Assembly: GCA_902795135.1 (NCBI GenBank)
Contig: CADBJW010000017.1
Location: 1-38,092, forward strand
Reading direction: 5' to 3'
DNA from: an uncultured Eubacteriales bacterium
GTDB lineage: Bacteria > Bacillota > Clostridia > Peptostreptococcales > Anaerovoracaceae
Length of the DNA stretch: 38,092 nt
The position numbers were made by a program, and so were the translations under genes. The notes under the pieces are model-generated. The model ran no database searches and was not told the origin of the DNA. It saw nothing but the letters and a program-made list of their open reading frames with translations. Shown here in pieces: positions 27,347-35,758 of the stretch; position 1 is the first letter of the stretch; the number at the start of each line of letters is the position of its first letter.

Positions 27347-27375
27347 ATTTTAACATACATCCCTATGGATTCCAA
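27347..27375 (-). promoter_or_regulatory. Rubredoxin promoter
   Basis: Minus-strand TTGGAA (27370-27375), a 17-base spacer and TAAAAT (27347-27352) with TGT before it (extended -10). It lies immediately after the ABC transporter stop codon at 27378. Confidence 0.75.
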
Positions 27376-27377
27376 CC

Positions 27378-29834
27378 CTATCCGATATCCGTTCTGGACA
27401 ATATTTCCGCAGGTGTTTTGCGGATGGTTTTCCAGACCGGCAAAAGGCCAAAGAGCAGATTCAATCCGTAAACCAGCACCAGACACACGAATACGACTGG
27501 CGCGTTCATGAGGAAAATATCTGAGAAATAGGTGACCTTCGATAGTTTCTCTAACGCAAAGGCCATCAGCAGGAAGCCCGGAAGCCCTGCCAGTGTGGTG
27601 ATGGCTGCGATTTCCCCGGAAAACATTTTGTAGATATCGATTTTCCGCACGCCAATGGCCCGGTAAACGCCGACTTCCCGGATCCGAAGCAGGAAGGACG
27701 CCCGAATCATCAGATACATTTCAATAAAGGATATAGCCAGAATAACGCCAGCCATGACAAGCATGGATTTCATAGAAGACCACTTGTCTTTAATATACTT
27801 GTCCCGGCTGTCCTGGAAGGCATCTTTCACGTTGACCCCATCTGCGCGAAGCTGCTGGAGAGCGTTTTGCTTGTTGATCGGGCAAATGGTCAGGCTGGTG
27901 GCCTTATCGATCAGATCGTATTTTATCATCTTGTTGTTCACGAGCATAAAATCGCTGTCGTAAGGATCGGAATAATACCCGACCACTTTGAGCTTTTGCC
28001 CGTTGATCATGTTCGGAAGTTTCTTGCCGATCTTGTAAGTTTTATCCTGCCTGTTTTTGTCGTTGACCATGACTTCGTAGTCGTCCTTTGGCCAATGCCC
28101 TTTCATCAGCTGCAAGTCGTCCTTTTTCAGTACGTAGTCGATGTAATCGGAACGAGTCCCTTCGTTGGACTGGGTTTGCGTTTGATAGAAGGTCGCGCCC
28201 ATGCCGGACTCTCCGGTATTGGCAATGATATTGATAAACTGGCTCTCCGGCACATAAATACACGGCGTTTGCTTATCGCTGATGCCGACCAGCTTCAGCC
28301 CGCTCATGTTCTGTACGGTCAGTTCCCGGTTCAGGAAATCCTTTACCTTGGACGCTCCGACTTCCGCCGTACGCTGATTGTCGATGACGGACTGCAACAG
28401 CATCTTGTCGATGACGACTTCGTGCTCATCCTTCGGGAGATTGCCGTAAATCAGGTCGCTTTCTTCCAGTCTACCGGAATCGGACAGAGACCCTTCGATG
28501 ATGGCATCAAAGGACATAGTCTGAATGTAATCGTCAAAGGGCATTTTGAGCGAGACCAGAGAGTCTCCCGGCATAACGTAACTGTACTTGTTGCTTTCCT
28601 CGTAGGCCGTGTACGTGGCAACATCAATGTTTTTGCCGGATACCGTCAGGTAGGATTTATCGGTTCCCGCAAATTCATCGTCCGAAATGTTCAACACACC
28701 GAAGAACATGCTGACCGCATAGGTGATGAACATGGCGGCGATTGCAAATCCTACGAGCAGCACCTTTTTGAGGGTGCTGTAGTTTAATAGCGTCTCAAAG
28801 CCTTTGCGCAAAAGCTGCCGGGTGTCCAGGATGGACTTGTACCGTTTTTCTGTATTGGTCTTGAGCTTTTCCACATCAAAATCATAGTCGAGAGCTTCTT
28901 CTTTCGTCATTTCACGGTAATGTTCATCCACCAGTTCGATGCCCGAATGTTCATCGATGATTTCGATTCGGTCATCGGCGTTATTCGTTCGGATGTAAAT
29001 GTTACCGTTCTTTAAGATAATATCGATATCCAGCCGGCTGTCCGTGTCGTTGTAGAAGTCTACATTGTACATCGGGTCCTGCAGACGCCGGTGGCTTTTG
29101 ATGTCTTTTAAGTAAATCTTGTTCTCAACTTTATAGTCCAGACTGTCGGAATGTCTGTTTTCCTGGTCGGAAATGATTTTTCCGTCTTTGATGCGGAGAA
29201 TTCTGGACGCATAAAACTGGGCCAGCTTTTCCTCATGGGTAACCAGCAGGACCAGTTTTTCCTCCGCGATGGCGCGAATGATGTTCATGACTTCCAGGGT
29301 ATTCCGGCTGTCCAGATTTCCCGTCGGTTCATCGGCGATGATGATTGCAGGGTCCTTCACAATGGCTCTGGCAATACCCACACGCTGCCGCTCGCCTCCG
29401 GAAAGCATATCGGCATACCGATTCCGGTAGCGGTACATATCGACTTTCTCCAAAACGTACCGAACTTTCTCGTCGATTTCTTTCGGACTTGTTACCCCGA
29501 TCATCTTAAGGGCGACGGCGACATTTTCAAAGACCGTCATGCTGTCGACCAGATTGTAGTCCTGGAAAATGTATCCGATGTTCAGCGTCCGGATCCGGTC
29601 TGTCTCCCAGGAAAATCTGCCGGTGATCTTTTCACCGTCGATGTAAATGTTTCCCGAATCCACCTTGTCCAGTCCACCGATGGCATTCAGCAAGGTTGTT
29701 TTACCGCTGCCGCTGGTCCCGAGCAGGGCCACCAGGCCTTTGCCCTTCATTTCAACAGAGGTGTCGTCGATTGCCCGTATTTCGTTCTTCTTTCTCCGGA
29801 AGAAGTATTTCTTTACATGCTCTAATTTAACCAT
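27378..29834 (-). CDS. Fused ATPase-permease ABC transporter (MacB/FtsX type), second of pair
   Basis: 818 residues. Residues 1-225 are the ATPase: Walker A LGTSGSGKTT, Q-loop FQDYNLVDS, signature LSGGERQRV, Walker B IIIADEPTGNLD and switch His in VTHEEK. A region of about 130 residues (225-355) with predicted beta strands and no motif I recognise connects it to a MacB-like permease. That permease has TM1 at about 365-390, a large extracytoplasmic domain (about 390-690), and three more helices ending with FGLLPVWKTIRKTPAEIL. Such proteins extrude or sense peptides and do not form a classical pore. It starts 2 bases after the upstream transporter stop, whose last codons supply its AAGGAGG. Confidence 0.9.
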   Translation of the reverse strand: MVKLEHVKKYFFRRKKNEIRAIDDTSVEMKGKGLVALLGTSGSGKTTLLNAIGGLDKVDSGNIYIDGEKITGRFSWETDRIRTLNIGYIFQDYNLVDSMTVFENVAVALKMIGVTSPKEIDEKVRYVLEKVDMYRYRNRYADMLSGGERQRVGIARAIVKDPAIIIADEPTGNLDSRNTLEVMNIIRAIAEEKLVLLVTHEEKLAQFYASRILRIKDGKIISDQENRHSDSLDYKVENKIYLKDIKSHRRLQDPMYNVDFYNDTDSRLDIDIILKNGNIYIRTNNADDRIEIIDEHSGIELVDEHYREMTKEEALDYDFDVEKLKTNTEKRYKSILDTRQLLRKGFETLLNYSTLKKVLLVGFAIAAMFITYAVSMFFGVLNISDDEFAGTDKSYLTVSGKNIDVATYTAYEESNKYSYVMPGDSLVSLKMPFDDYIQTMSFDAIIEGSLSDSGRLEESDLIYGNLPKDEHEVVIDKMLLQSVIDNQRTAEVGASKVKDFLNRELTVQNMSGLKLVGISDKQTPCIYVPESQFINIIANTGESGMGATFYQTQTQSNEGTRSDYIDYVLKKDDLQLMKGHWPKDDYEVMVNDKNRQDKTYKIGKKLPNMINGQKLKVVGYYSDPYDSDFMLVNNKMIKYDLIDKATSLTICPINKQNALQQLRADGVNVKDAFQDSRDKYIKDKWSSMKSMLVMAGVILAISFIEMYLMIRASFLLRIREVGVYRAIGVRKIDIYKMFSGEIAAITTLAGLPGFLLMAFALEKLSKVTYFSDIFLMNAPVVFVCLVLVYGLNLLFGLLPVWKTIRKTPAEILSRTDIG

Positions 29835-29836
29835 GA

Positions 29837-32077
29837 TCAGCCTTCCTCCTTATACGTAACGATCGCTGTCTTCCGGAACAGTCTGTGGGCAAAGATCCTG
29901 GAAATCAGCCAGGACATGACCCCAAGAATCACATATAAAATGACGTAATCGTAAACGTGCATGTAATGAATAAGGGTTGTAATATATTCGAAATCGATGA
30001 CATGGCACTTCACCAGTATCACCACAATCAGGAATATGGCAAAAGCAATGTTCATGACCGTCAGCAGTTCGACCTGAAGGATCCGGACGATGCTTTTTCT
30101 GGCAAGTCCAAGCATTCTGAGAATGCTGAAATACCCTGCACGAGACCGCAGGATCAAACGGATCACAAAATAGGAAATAAAGAACAGTCCGATCATGATC
30201 AATATGATCAGAGGCATCTGTATGATGGATACCAGATCATTATCCTCTGTCACTTTCGCATCTTTTAGCGGCAGCGTAATATAACCCATGGTTTTGAGGG
30301 TCTCCAGTGTCGCGTCTAATTTCGTAAGATCGCTGACGTAGACACTGCACTGATAATTGCCCTTTGCAAACAATCGGTCATAGTCTTTTTCGCTGATGAA
30401 CACCGCTCCGCCGTATTTGTCAAAGCTCCTGTAATTTGATTTGTACGAGAAACTCTTTTGAGAATACACATCGGAAACTTTCAGGGTCAGAGTTTCTGTG
30501 TAATACATGTTCTCCGCGGAAACGGTCACTTTCTGTCCCTTTGCTTTTTTCTTTTCGTAGAAATTGTTCGCCTCTTTTGGCAGCAGAATCCTGCCCTTCT
30601 TGACTTTACTGCTTGGCAGGACCTTATAGTATGGATTGCCCGTGATGTATTCCTGGGCCTTCCCATTGATGGTCGTTGTAATCGTGCTGTAGTAATAATA
30701 GGTTCCGGCCAGCATCTCCTGACAGAATTCATTGGTCACGTAAACGCTGCCCGCGGCCTGATAGTGTTCCGTATCTTTATCAAAAGCAATGCCCACGACT
30801 TTGATGGTAAGGGCAGAGGCTTCATCTTCCCCAACGTAAATCGTGAACTCTTTATCCAAAAGACGTTTGGTTTTTGCCTTTGAGAAATTGTAATCGTCTT
30901 CCGTCCCCATTAAAAGAACTTCGTTTCCTGCTTCCGGCAGTCTCCCGTAATAAGGTTTTCCCGTAAACTCATCGATGGAATGTGGGAAGGCTTCATAGGT
31001 GAAATTCCCGTCCTCGATGTAAAGACTGGTATCCAGCAAGATATCGTTCATGGCGATGCTTCGGATGTTATGGATCGTATTCAGCGCGAGTTTGTCATTA
31101 TCGTTAAAAGACGATCCGTCCTTTTTCTTCAGTACGATCCGGTCTTCACTGTAATTGTTGAAGCTGTTGTTGTATCCCAGGCTGGAATTTTCGGCCCGCT
31201 GGTTCATAAAGGATGTGTACTGGGACGTCACCGCAAAAACGAGGAATAAAAAAACGATCAGAAGCAATACAAATTTGTAGCCAATGTTAAAGGTGTTTCG
31301 AAACCCCAGCCGAAATATGCTTTTGGCGGACATCTGATCCGATTGCTCCCGGGACAAATCTTCCGGTGCGATGGAAATCGGATTGGCTCCCTCTTCTGCC
31401 GGTTTGATTTCAAGATTTTCGACGACCTTCCCGTCGTGCATTCGAATGCACCGGGTCGCATACTTCTGGAACTGATCGAAGTTGTGTGTAACGACGATGA
31501 CCAGTTTGTCTTTTGAAATCGCACTCAAAATCGACGCAATTTCATTGGCAGACTTGCTGTCCAGATTACCGGTCGGTTCATCGGCAACGATGATCTCCGT
31601 ATCCTTTGCCAAAGCTCTGGCAATGGCGACCTTTTGCATCTGCCCGCCGGAGAGTTTGGATACCTTCGTTTTGGCATAGTCCGAAAGGCCTACTTTTTGG
31701 AGAATGTCTTTGACGCGGGTTTCCGCCTCTTCTTTCTCGCAGCCGTTGATCTGCAGGGCCAATTCCACATTCTGGCTGACCGTATAACTGTTTACGAGGC
31801 TGAAATCCTGAAAGATATTGCTGATATATTTTTTTCTGTAAACTTCGAAGTCGTCTGCCATGTAATGGCTCGTCTCATTGCCGTCGATCAGCATTTCCCC
31901 TTCTTCATACTGATCCAGACCCGAAATCACGTTAAGAAGGGTAGTCTTGCCGCTGCCAGACTCCCCTGTGACTACAACAAACTCACCCGGTTTTAATTCC
32001 AGATTGACTCTGGTGATTCCAGATGCGATGATGCCTTTATTATGATAAAATTTCGAAACGTTTCGTAATTCGATCAT
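29837..32077 (-). CDS. Fused ATPase-permease ABC transporter (MacB/FtsX type), first of pair
   Basis: 746 residues with the same architecture as its neighbour. The ATPase has Walker A GESGSGKTTLL, Q-loop FQDFSLVNS, signature LSGGQMQKVAIARA, Walker B IIVADEPTGNLDS and His in VTHNFD. TM1 is at about 262-285, the extracytoplasmic domain at about 290-615, and three helices follow. The linker between ATPase and TM1 is short, unlike the downstream copy. The two proteins probably act as a heterodimer, which is the simplest reading of two half-transporters encoded 2 bases apart. No two-component system accompanies them. The ATG at 32077 has only a distant GGGGA, and the gene follows guaB by 30 bases. 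Confidence 0.9.
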   Translation of the reverse strand: MIELRNVSKFYHNKGIIASGITRVNLELKPGEFVVVTGESGSGKTTLLNVISGLDQYEEGEMLIDGNETSHYMADDFEVYRKKYISNIFQDFSLVNSYTVSQNVELALQINGCEKEEAETRVKDILQKVGLSDYAKTKVSKLSGGQMQKVAIARALAKDTEIIVADEPTGNLDSKSANEIASILSAISKDKLVIVVTHNFDQFQKYATRCIRMHDGKVVENLEIKPAEEGANPISIAPEDLSREQSDQMSAKSIFRLGFRNTFNIGYKFVLLLIVFLFLVFAVTSQYTSFMNQRAENSSLGYNNSFNNYSEDRIVLKKKDGSSFNDNDKLALNTIHNIRSIAMNDILLDTSLYIEDGNFTYEAFPHSIDEFTGKPYYGRLPEAGNEVLLMGTEDDYNFSKAKTKRLLDKEFTIYVGEDEASALTIKVVGIAFDKDTEHYQAAGSVYVTNEFCQEMLAGTYYYYSTITTTINGKAQEYITGNPYYKVLPSSKVKKGRILLPKEANNFYEKKKAKGQKVTVSAENMYYTETLTLKVSDVYSQKSFSYKSNYRSFDKYGGAVFISEKDYDRLFAKGNYQCSVYVSDLTKLDATLETLKTMGYITLPLKDAKVTEDNDLVSIIQMPLIILIMIGLFFISYFVIRLILRSRAGYFSILRMLGLARKSIVRILQVELLTVMNIAFAIFLIVVILVKCHVIDFEYITTLIHYMHVYDYVILYVILGVMSWLISRIFAHRLFRKTAIVTYKEEG

Positions 32078-32107
32078 GCTTCTGTTTTTTTGATTTCCCC
32101 TGCTTTC

Positions 32108-33616
32108 TTAATTATTGACACCACTTGCTGTCTCTTTAAGAATTACGTCGTGGGCTCCGCCTTCGACAATACTTGTTGCCGAAACCAGCGTCATCTTCGC
32201 GGTTCTCTGAAGTTCCGGAATCGAAAGCGCACCGCAGTTGCACATGGTTGACTTGACCTTGAGCAGTGACTGGCGTACGTTATCGCTCAGACTTCCGGCG
32301 TACGGAACGTAGGAATCAACACCTTCTTCAAATTTCATCTTGGCGTCTCCTCCCAAATCGTATCTCTGCCAGTTTCTGGCTCTGGCGGAACCTTCGCCCC
32401 AATACTCTTTGAAGTAATTTCCGTTGATCTGTATCTTATTCGTTGGTGATTCGTCAAATCTGGAAAAATATCTGCCCAGCATGAGGAAGTCCGCACCCAT
32501 GGCCAGTGCCAATGTCATGTGGTAGTCATAGACGATTCCGCCGTCGGAGCAGATCGGAACGTAGATGCCGGTTTCTTCATAATACTCGTTTCTGGCCTTT
32601 GCAACTTCAATGACAGCCGACGCCTGTCCTCGTCCGATGCCCTTTTGCTCCCGTGTGATGCAAATGCTTCCGCCGCCGATGCCGATCTTAATGAAATCCG
32701 CACCCGCTTCTGCCAGGAACCGGAAGCCGTCTCTGTCAACAACATTGCCGGCACCGATTTTCACTTTGTCGCCATACTTCTCACGAACATATGCCAGTGT
32801 TAAAGCCTGCCATTCTGAATAGCCTTCGCTGGAATCGATGCAAAGAACATCTGCCCCTGCTTCCACCAGGGCCGGGATGCGTTCTTCGTAATCACGGGTA
32901 TTGACGCCAGCTCCGACTACGTATCTCTTATCTTTATCCAGCAATTCGTCCGGATACTCTTTGTGGGCGATGTAGTCCTTACGGAACACAAAATACGCAA
33001 GTCTCTGATTCTTATCTACGACCGGCAAAGCGTTCAGTTTGTTATCCCAAAGTATGTCATTGGCTTCGCTAAGGGTAATGCCTTCTTCTGCATAAATCAG
33101 TTTTTCAAATGGTGTCATGAACTCGCTGACCTTCGTGTCCATAGACATTCTGCTGACACGGTAGTCTCTGCTTGTCACCAAACCGATCATCTTACCTTCT
33201 GCCGTTCCATCTTCGGTAACGGCCGTCGTCGAATGGCCGGTACGTTCTTTTAGTTCCAGAAGGTCTGCCAGCGTCTGGTCCGGCCGGATATTGGTGTTGC
33301 TCGTTACAAACCCGGCTTTATGGTTCTTCACTTTTCGAACCATTTCCGCCTGTTTCTCAATGGGCTGGGATCCGAAAATAAATGAAATGCCACCCTCCCG
33401 GGCAAGTGCAATCGCAAGCTCATCCCCGGACACTGCCTGCATAATGGCAGACGTCATAGGAATATTCATTGTAATCTCAGGTTCTTCACCTTTTTTGAAT
33501 TTTGTTACCGGTGTTTTTAGTGAAACATTTTCTACTCTGCATTCTGCCGATGAATAACCCGGAATCAACAGATATTCGCTAAATGTCCTTGAGGGTTCGT
33601 CAAAATACTTTGCCAT
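32108..33616 (-). CDS. guaB: IMP dehydrogenase, Tritrichomonas-like type
   Basis: 502-residue cytosolic enzyme oxidising IMP to XMP, the committed step to GMP. A TIM barrel is interrupted by a CBS-pair domain (about 105-225). Catalytic Cys319 lies in [12 protein letters not shown], where most bacteria have GPGSICTTR. Asp261, Arg382, the Arg418-Tyr419 dyad (NWQRYD) and Glu431 fall at exactly the numbers known for the Tritrichomonas foetus enzyme. The stretches [23 protein letters not shown] and [14 protein letters not shown] are as I remember them from that enzyme. The C-terminus KETASGVNN is short. AAAGGAG precedes the ATG. It lies between idi and the ABC pair on the minus strand. Confidence 0.95.
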   Translation of the reverse strand: MAKYFDEPSRTFSEYLLIPGYSSAECRVENVSLKTPVTKFKKGEEPEITMNIPMTSAIMQAVSGDELAIALAREGGISFIFGSQPIEKQAEMVRKVKNHKAGFVTSNTNIRPDQTLADLLELKERTGHSTTAVTEDGTAEGKMIGLVTSRDYRVSRMSMDTKVSEFMTPFEKLIYAEEGITLSEANDILWDNKLNALPVVDKNQRLAYFVFRKDYIAHKEYPDELLDKDKRYVVGAGVNTRDYEERIPALVEAGADVLCIDSSEGYSEWQALTLAYVREKYGDKVKIGAGNVVDRDGFRFLAEAGADFIKIGIGGGSICITREQKGIGRGQASAVIEVAKARNEYYEETGIYVPICSDGGIVYDYHMTLALAMGADFLMLGRYFSRFDESPTNKIQINGNYFKEYWGEGSARARNWQRYDLGGDAKMKFEEGVDSYVPYAGSLSDNVRQSLLKVKSTMCNCGALSIPELQRTAKMTLVSATSIVEGGAHDVILKETASGVNN

Positions 33617-33671
33617 AGCATTCTCCTTTTCTTCTCCTTGCCGCTCGTTAACTTATATAATTACTTTGTTA

Positions 33672-34250
33672 CTATTTATTCTGCAATCGTTTCAGCGCAA
33701 TTGGAAGCGCTGTAATAAACCACGGTGCGTATTTGCCAGGTGCATCCAGAACATCCTGACAGAGCCACTCGATATCCACAAACTGCATCTCTTCTGCTTC
33801 TTCAGGATTTCGCGCAAAGCAATGATCCCTTTCGGTGCTTTTGCCCGTGATCAAACCGGTAAATACGTGATCGTACTCGTATTCGGAAAGGCCATTGGCA
33901 AACTCCGCCCGGTATACGAAACTTCCCTCTTCCCGAAGGTCGCAGATGGCAGCATCTATGCCCGTTTCCTCCGGAAGCCTTCTGGACACCGCATCCTGGA
34001 TGGTCTCCCCGTGCCGCGGATGGGAACAGCAGCTGTTTGCCCACTTTCCTCCGCTGTGGTATTTGCCTTTTGCCCGCTTTTGAATCAGCAGTTTGCAGCT
34101 TCCCGGGTTCTTTGAATCTTCTTCGGAATCCTGCCAGAAAACAAACACCGAAAAAGCCCTGTGCAGACGGCCTTCCTCATGGGTCTGCATCTTTCCGCAG
34201 GTTCCGATTTCTTCGTCATTAAGATTTACAAGTATCAACTTGTCTTCCAT
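33672..34250 (-). CDS. idi: Isopentenyl-diphosphate delta-isomerase, type 1
   Basis: 192-residue cytosolic NUDIX-fold enzyme that isomerises isopentenyl and dimethylallyl diphosphate for isoprenoid synthesis. LHRAFSVFVF opens the core. NSCCSHP contains the catalytic Cys, SRRLPEETGID is the NUDIX-like helix, and EYEYDHVF contains the catalytic Glu. The metal-binding His residues of the family are in place (THEEGRLHR, KYHSGG). Type 1 isomerase is dispensable in organisms with the MEP pathway but often kept. The ATG at 34250 has a distant GAGAGG only. A TATAAT-like box inside the upstream hairpin could drive it. Confidence 0.92.
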   Translation of the reverse strand: MEDKLILVNLNDEEIGTCGKMQTHEEGRLHRAFSVFVFWQDSEEDSKNPGSCKLLIQKRAKGKYHSGGKWANSCCSHPRHGETIQDAVSRRLPEETGIDAAICDLREEGSFVYRAEFANGLSEYEYDHVFTGLITGKSTERDHCFARNPEEAEEMQFVDIEWLCQDVLDAPGKYAPWFITALPIALKRLQNK

Positions 34251-34301
34251 CTATTGCTCGTACCTCTCAAAGCCGCACGCTTACTATGTTAATTCGTTAT
34301 T

Positions 34302-34335
34302 ATAGCCCATAGCAAGGCTTTTTGCTATAGGCTAT
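34302..34335 (-). other. Hairpin overlapping the csoR stop codon
   Basis: ATAGCC/GGCTAT and ATAGCAA/TTGCTAT arms form a long stem that includes the csoR stop codon. No T run follows on the minus strand; instead TATAAT appears at its end, a possible -10 for idi with a poor -35. It may slow or end csoR transcription, or serve as the junction of two units. Confidence 0.45.
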
Positions 34336-34646
34336 TTCATAAATTTATCAATGGCCGCATTCAGTTCTTCGATGGTCTCCATATCGCCTTCTTTGACTGC
34401 CTCTACGATGCAGGTCGACATGTGATCTTTTAGGATTACCCGGCTCACGCTGTTCACTGCAGATGAAATCGCCGAAAGCTGAATCAGTACTTCACTGCAG
34501 TCCCGGTCATTTTCAACCATGGTTTTCACCGACTGCATGTGCCCGATGATTCTGGCCATACGGTTCATCACCGCCTTTTTATTCTCGTGGCTATGGGTAT
34601 GATTGTGACCATGACTATGGTCGTGGGTATGGGTATGTTCACTCAT
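34332..34646 (-). CDS. csoR: CsoR-family copper-type repressor with His-rich N-terminus
   Basis: 104-residue cytosolic metal-responsive repressor. The N-terminus has nine histidines alternating with other residues (positions 4 to 20), an extra metal-binding extension. The CsoR helical core follows: MNRMARIIGHMQSVKTMVENDRD. The metal-sensing residues are Cys (DCSEVL), then His and Cys (KDHMSTC). The spacing, 25 and 4 residues, is the same as Cys36-His61-Cys65 of the Mycobacterium tuberculosis protein, which points to Cu(I). AGGAGA precedes the ATG. The inverted repeats just upstream are likely autoregulatory operator sites. No copper exporter lies within the window. Confidence 0.92.
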   Translation of the reverse strand: MSEHTHTHDHSHGHNHTHSHENKKAVMNRMARIIGHMQSVKTMVENDRDCSEVLIQLSAISSAVNSVSRVILKDHMSTCIVEAVKEGDMETIEELNAAIDKFMK

Positions 34647-34661
34647 TCTGGTTTCTCCTGC

Positions 34662-34688
34662 TACATTTCACAATGTATCCGGGGGATA
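34662..34688. promoter_or_regulatory. csoR leader: candidate CsoR operator and second palindrome
   Basis: TATCC-GGG-GGATA (34676-34688) is a short inverted repeat with a G tract, the layout of CsoR operators (A/T-rich ends flanking G or C runs). TACATT-TCAC-AATGTA (34662-34677) is a second perfect repeat partly overlapping it. Both lie 16-42 bases upstream of the csoR ATG. Confidence 0.5.
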
Positions 34689-34750
34689 TAATTCTTGTCG
34701 CTTATTTTATCACAGATTCCGGATTTGTAAACACAGGGGATACAGATTTA

Positions 34751-35758
34751 TCACAGAAGTTTGGCCGCCTCTTCCAGCTGTTCTTCGGAGAACACCTTCA
34801 CGCCCGCTTCACGCAAAAGCTTTACGGCCAGTCCCTGGCCGGCAATACGATTGCCACTGAATGTTCCGTCGTAAATTTCGTTGCTGCCGCAGGACGGGCT
34901 TTTTTCTTTCATCACCGCGAATGCAACCTGGTATTCCTTTGCCAGACGCACTGCTTCCTGCGCGCCTTTGCGGTACGCGTCCGTTACGTCCGTGCCCTCC
35001 CGGTTGATCACCCGCTCACCAACGATCTGCGCGTCAGGCCTTGGAACGGAAAGCCCGCCAAAGACTTCCGGGCACACGGGCACCAGCCGTCCTTCGGATT
35101 TCCACTTGAGAAACAGAGGGTCTTTCAGGGTTTTGCTCTGCCCGTCATAGCGGACAGGATCCCCGCCAAAGAGACACTGACTGACCAGGATCTTTGACCG
35201 GCTCGCGGTATCAGTTTCGATTTCGGTTTCGGTTTCGGCTTCCCCTTCGCCATCTTCCTCTTCTTCCTCTCCCGGCAAATCGATGTAGTCTGCCGTGCGG
35301 CCGCTTTCCCGCAGCACGCGTATCACATCCTCTGCCGGCAAAAACATGGTGGCTCCGTTGTCGTTTGGATGGGCATCCATAAGGTGCCCCTCAAAAAGCC
35401 GGTCAATATAAACTTTGACCTTCTGGCTCTCATCGTTGAGCGCCCCAAAGGGAGAAACTGCCCCCGACACCACGCCAAGCATGTTCCCCAGATCTTCATC
35501 CGAGGCAAAGGACAGGGCGCTGGTTCCCAGAATCTGGCGAATGGTCCGCAGATCCACGGATTTGTTTTCCTGCGTCGTAATGATGAAGTAATGTTTCTTC
35601 TTTTTATCTCGCAGGAAGAAGTTTTTCGTTGCCCACTCCTGGTGAGGGAGGCCCAGATCCTGGGACTCTGCAACGGTTTTGATCGGCTGATGTTCATACA
35701 GTTCATATTGGACCGCCATGCGATCCAGCAGATTTACAATTTCCTGCTTAAAAATCAT
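34751..35758 (-). CDS. ProX-type tRNA deacylase fused to a DUF523 (TudS/RudS-like) domain
   Basis: 335 residues in two domains. Residues 1-160 are a ProX/YbaK editing domain (Ala-tRNA-Pro hydrolysis). They have Lys45 in ATKNFFLRD, the Lys expected in the active site, followed by VDLRTIRQIL, GVVSGAVSPFGALND and AHPNDNG. A very acidic linker (163-184, mostly Glu and Thr) follows. Residues 188-335 match DUF523, the family of the iron-sulfur thiouracil desulfidase TudS. The three Cys ligands are visible: SQC195LFG, VC229PEVFGG and SPSC290GS. The fusion suggests a protein acting on tRNA with two chemistries. ATG 35758 has AGGAG and overlaps the fabF stop by four bases, so the two are translationally coupled. 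Confidence 0.88.
   Translation of the reverse strand: MIFKQEIVNLLDRMAVQYELYEHQPIKTVAESQDLGLPHQEWATKNFFLRDKKKKHYFIITTQENKSVDLRTIRQILGTSALSFASDEDLGNMLGVVSGAVSPFGALNDESQKVKVYIDRLFEGHLMDAHPNDNGATMFLPAEDVIRVLRESGRTADYIDLPGEEEEEDGEGEAETETEIETDTASRSKILVSQCLFGGDPVRYDGQSKTLKDPLFLKWKSEGRLVPVCPEVFGGLSVPRPDAQIVGERVINREGTDVTDAYRKGAQEAVRLAKEYQVAFAVMKEKSPSCGSNEIYDGTFSGNRIAGQGLAVKLLREAGVKVFSEEQLEEAAKLL
35215..35238 (-). repeat. 6-base coding tandem repeat in the ProX-DUF523 linker
   Basis: Four copies of a hexamer (plus strand TTTCGA then TTTCGG three times) encode Glu-Thr/Ile dipeptides in the inter-domain linker. Repeat number could vary without frameshift, changing linker length. Confidence 0.7.

Noticed and set aside
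27069-27356. A 95-codon minus-strand frame over the rubredoxin locus
   Set aside because: It is in a different frame from the 54-codon rubredoxin, would run through its terminator, and shows no motif. The rubredoxin frame has CxxCG and CPxCG plus a good ribosome binding site.
34588-34646. His-codon tandem repeat as a DNA-level repeat element
   Set aside because: The CAT/CAC-rich stretch is explained by the His-rich N-terminus of the CsoR protein, with varied codons and no fixed unit.
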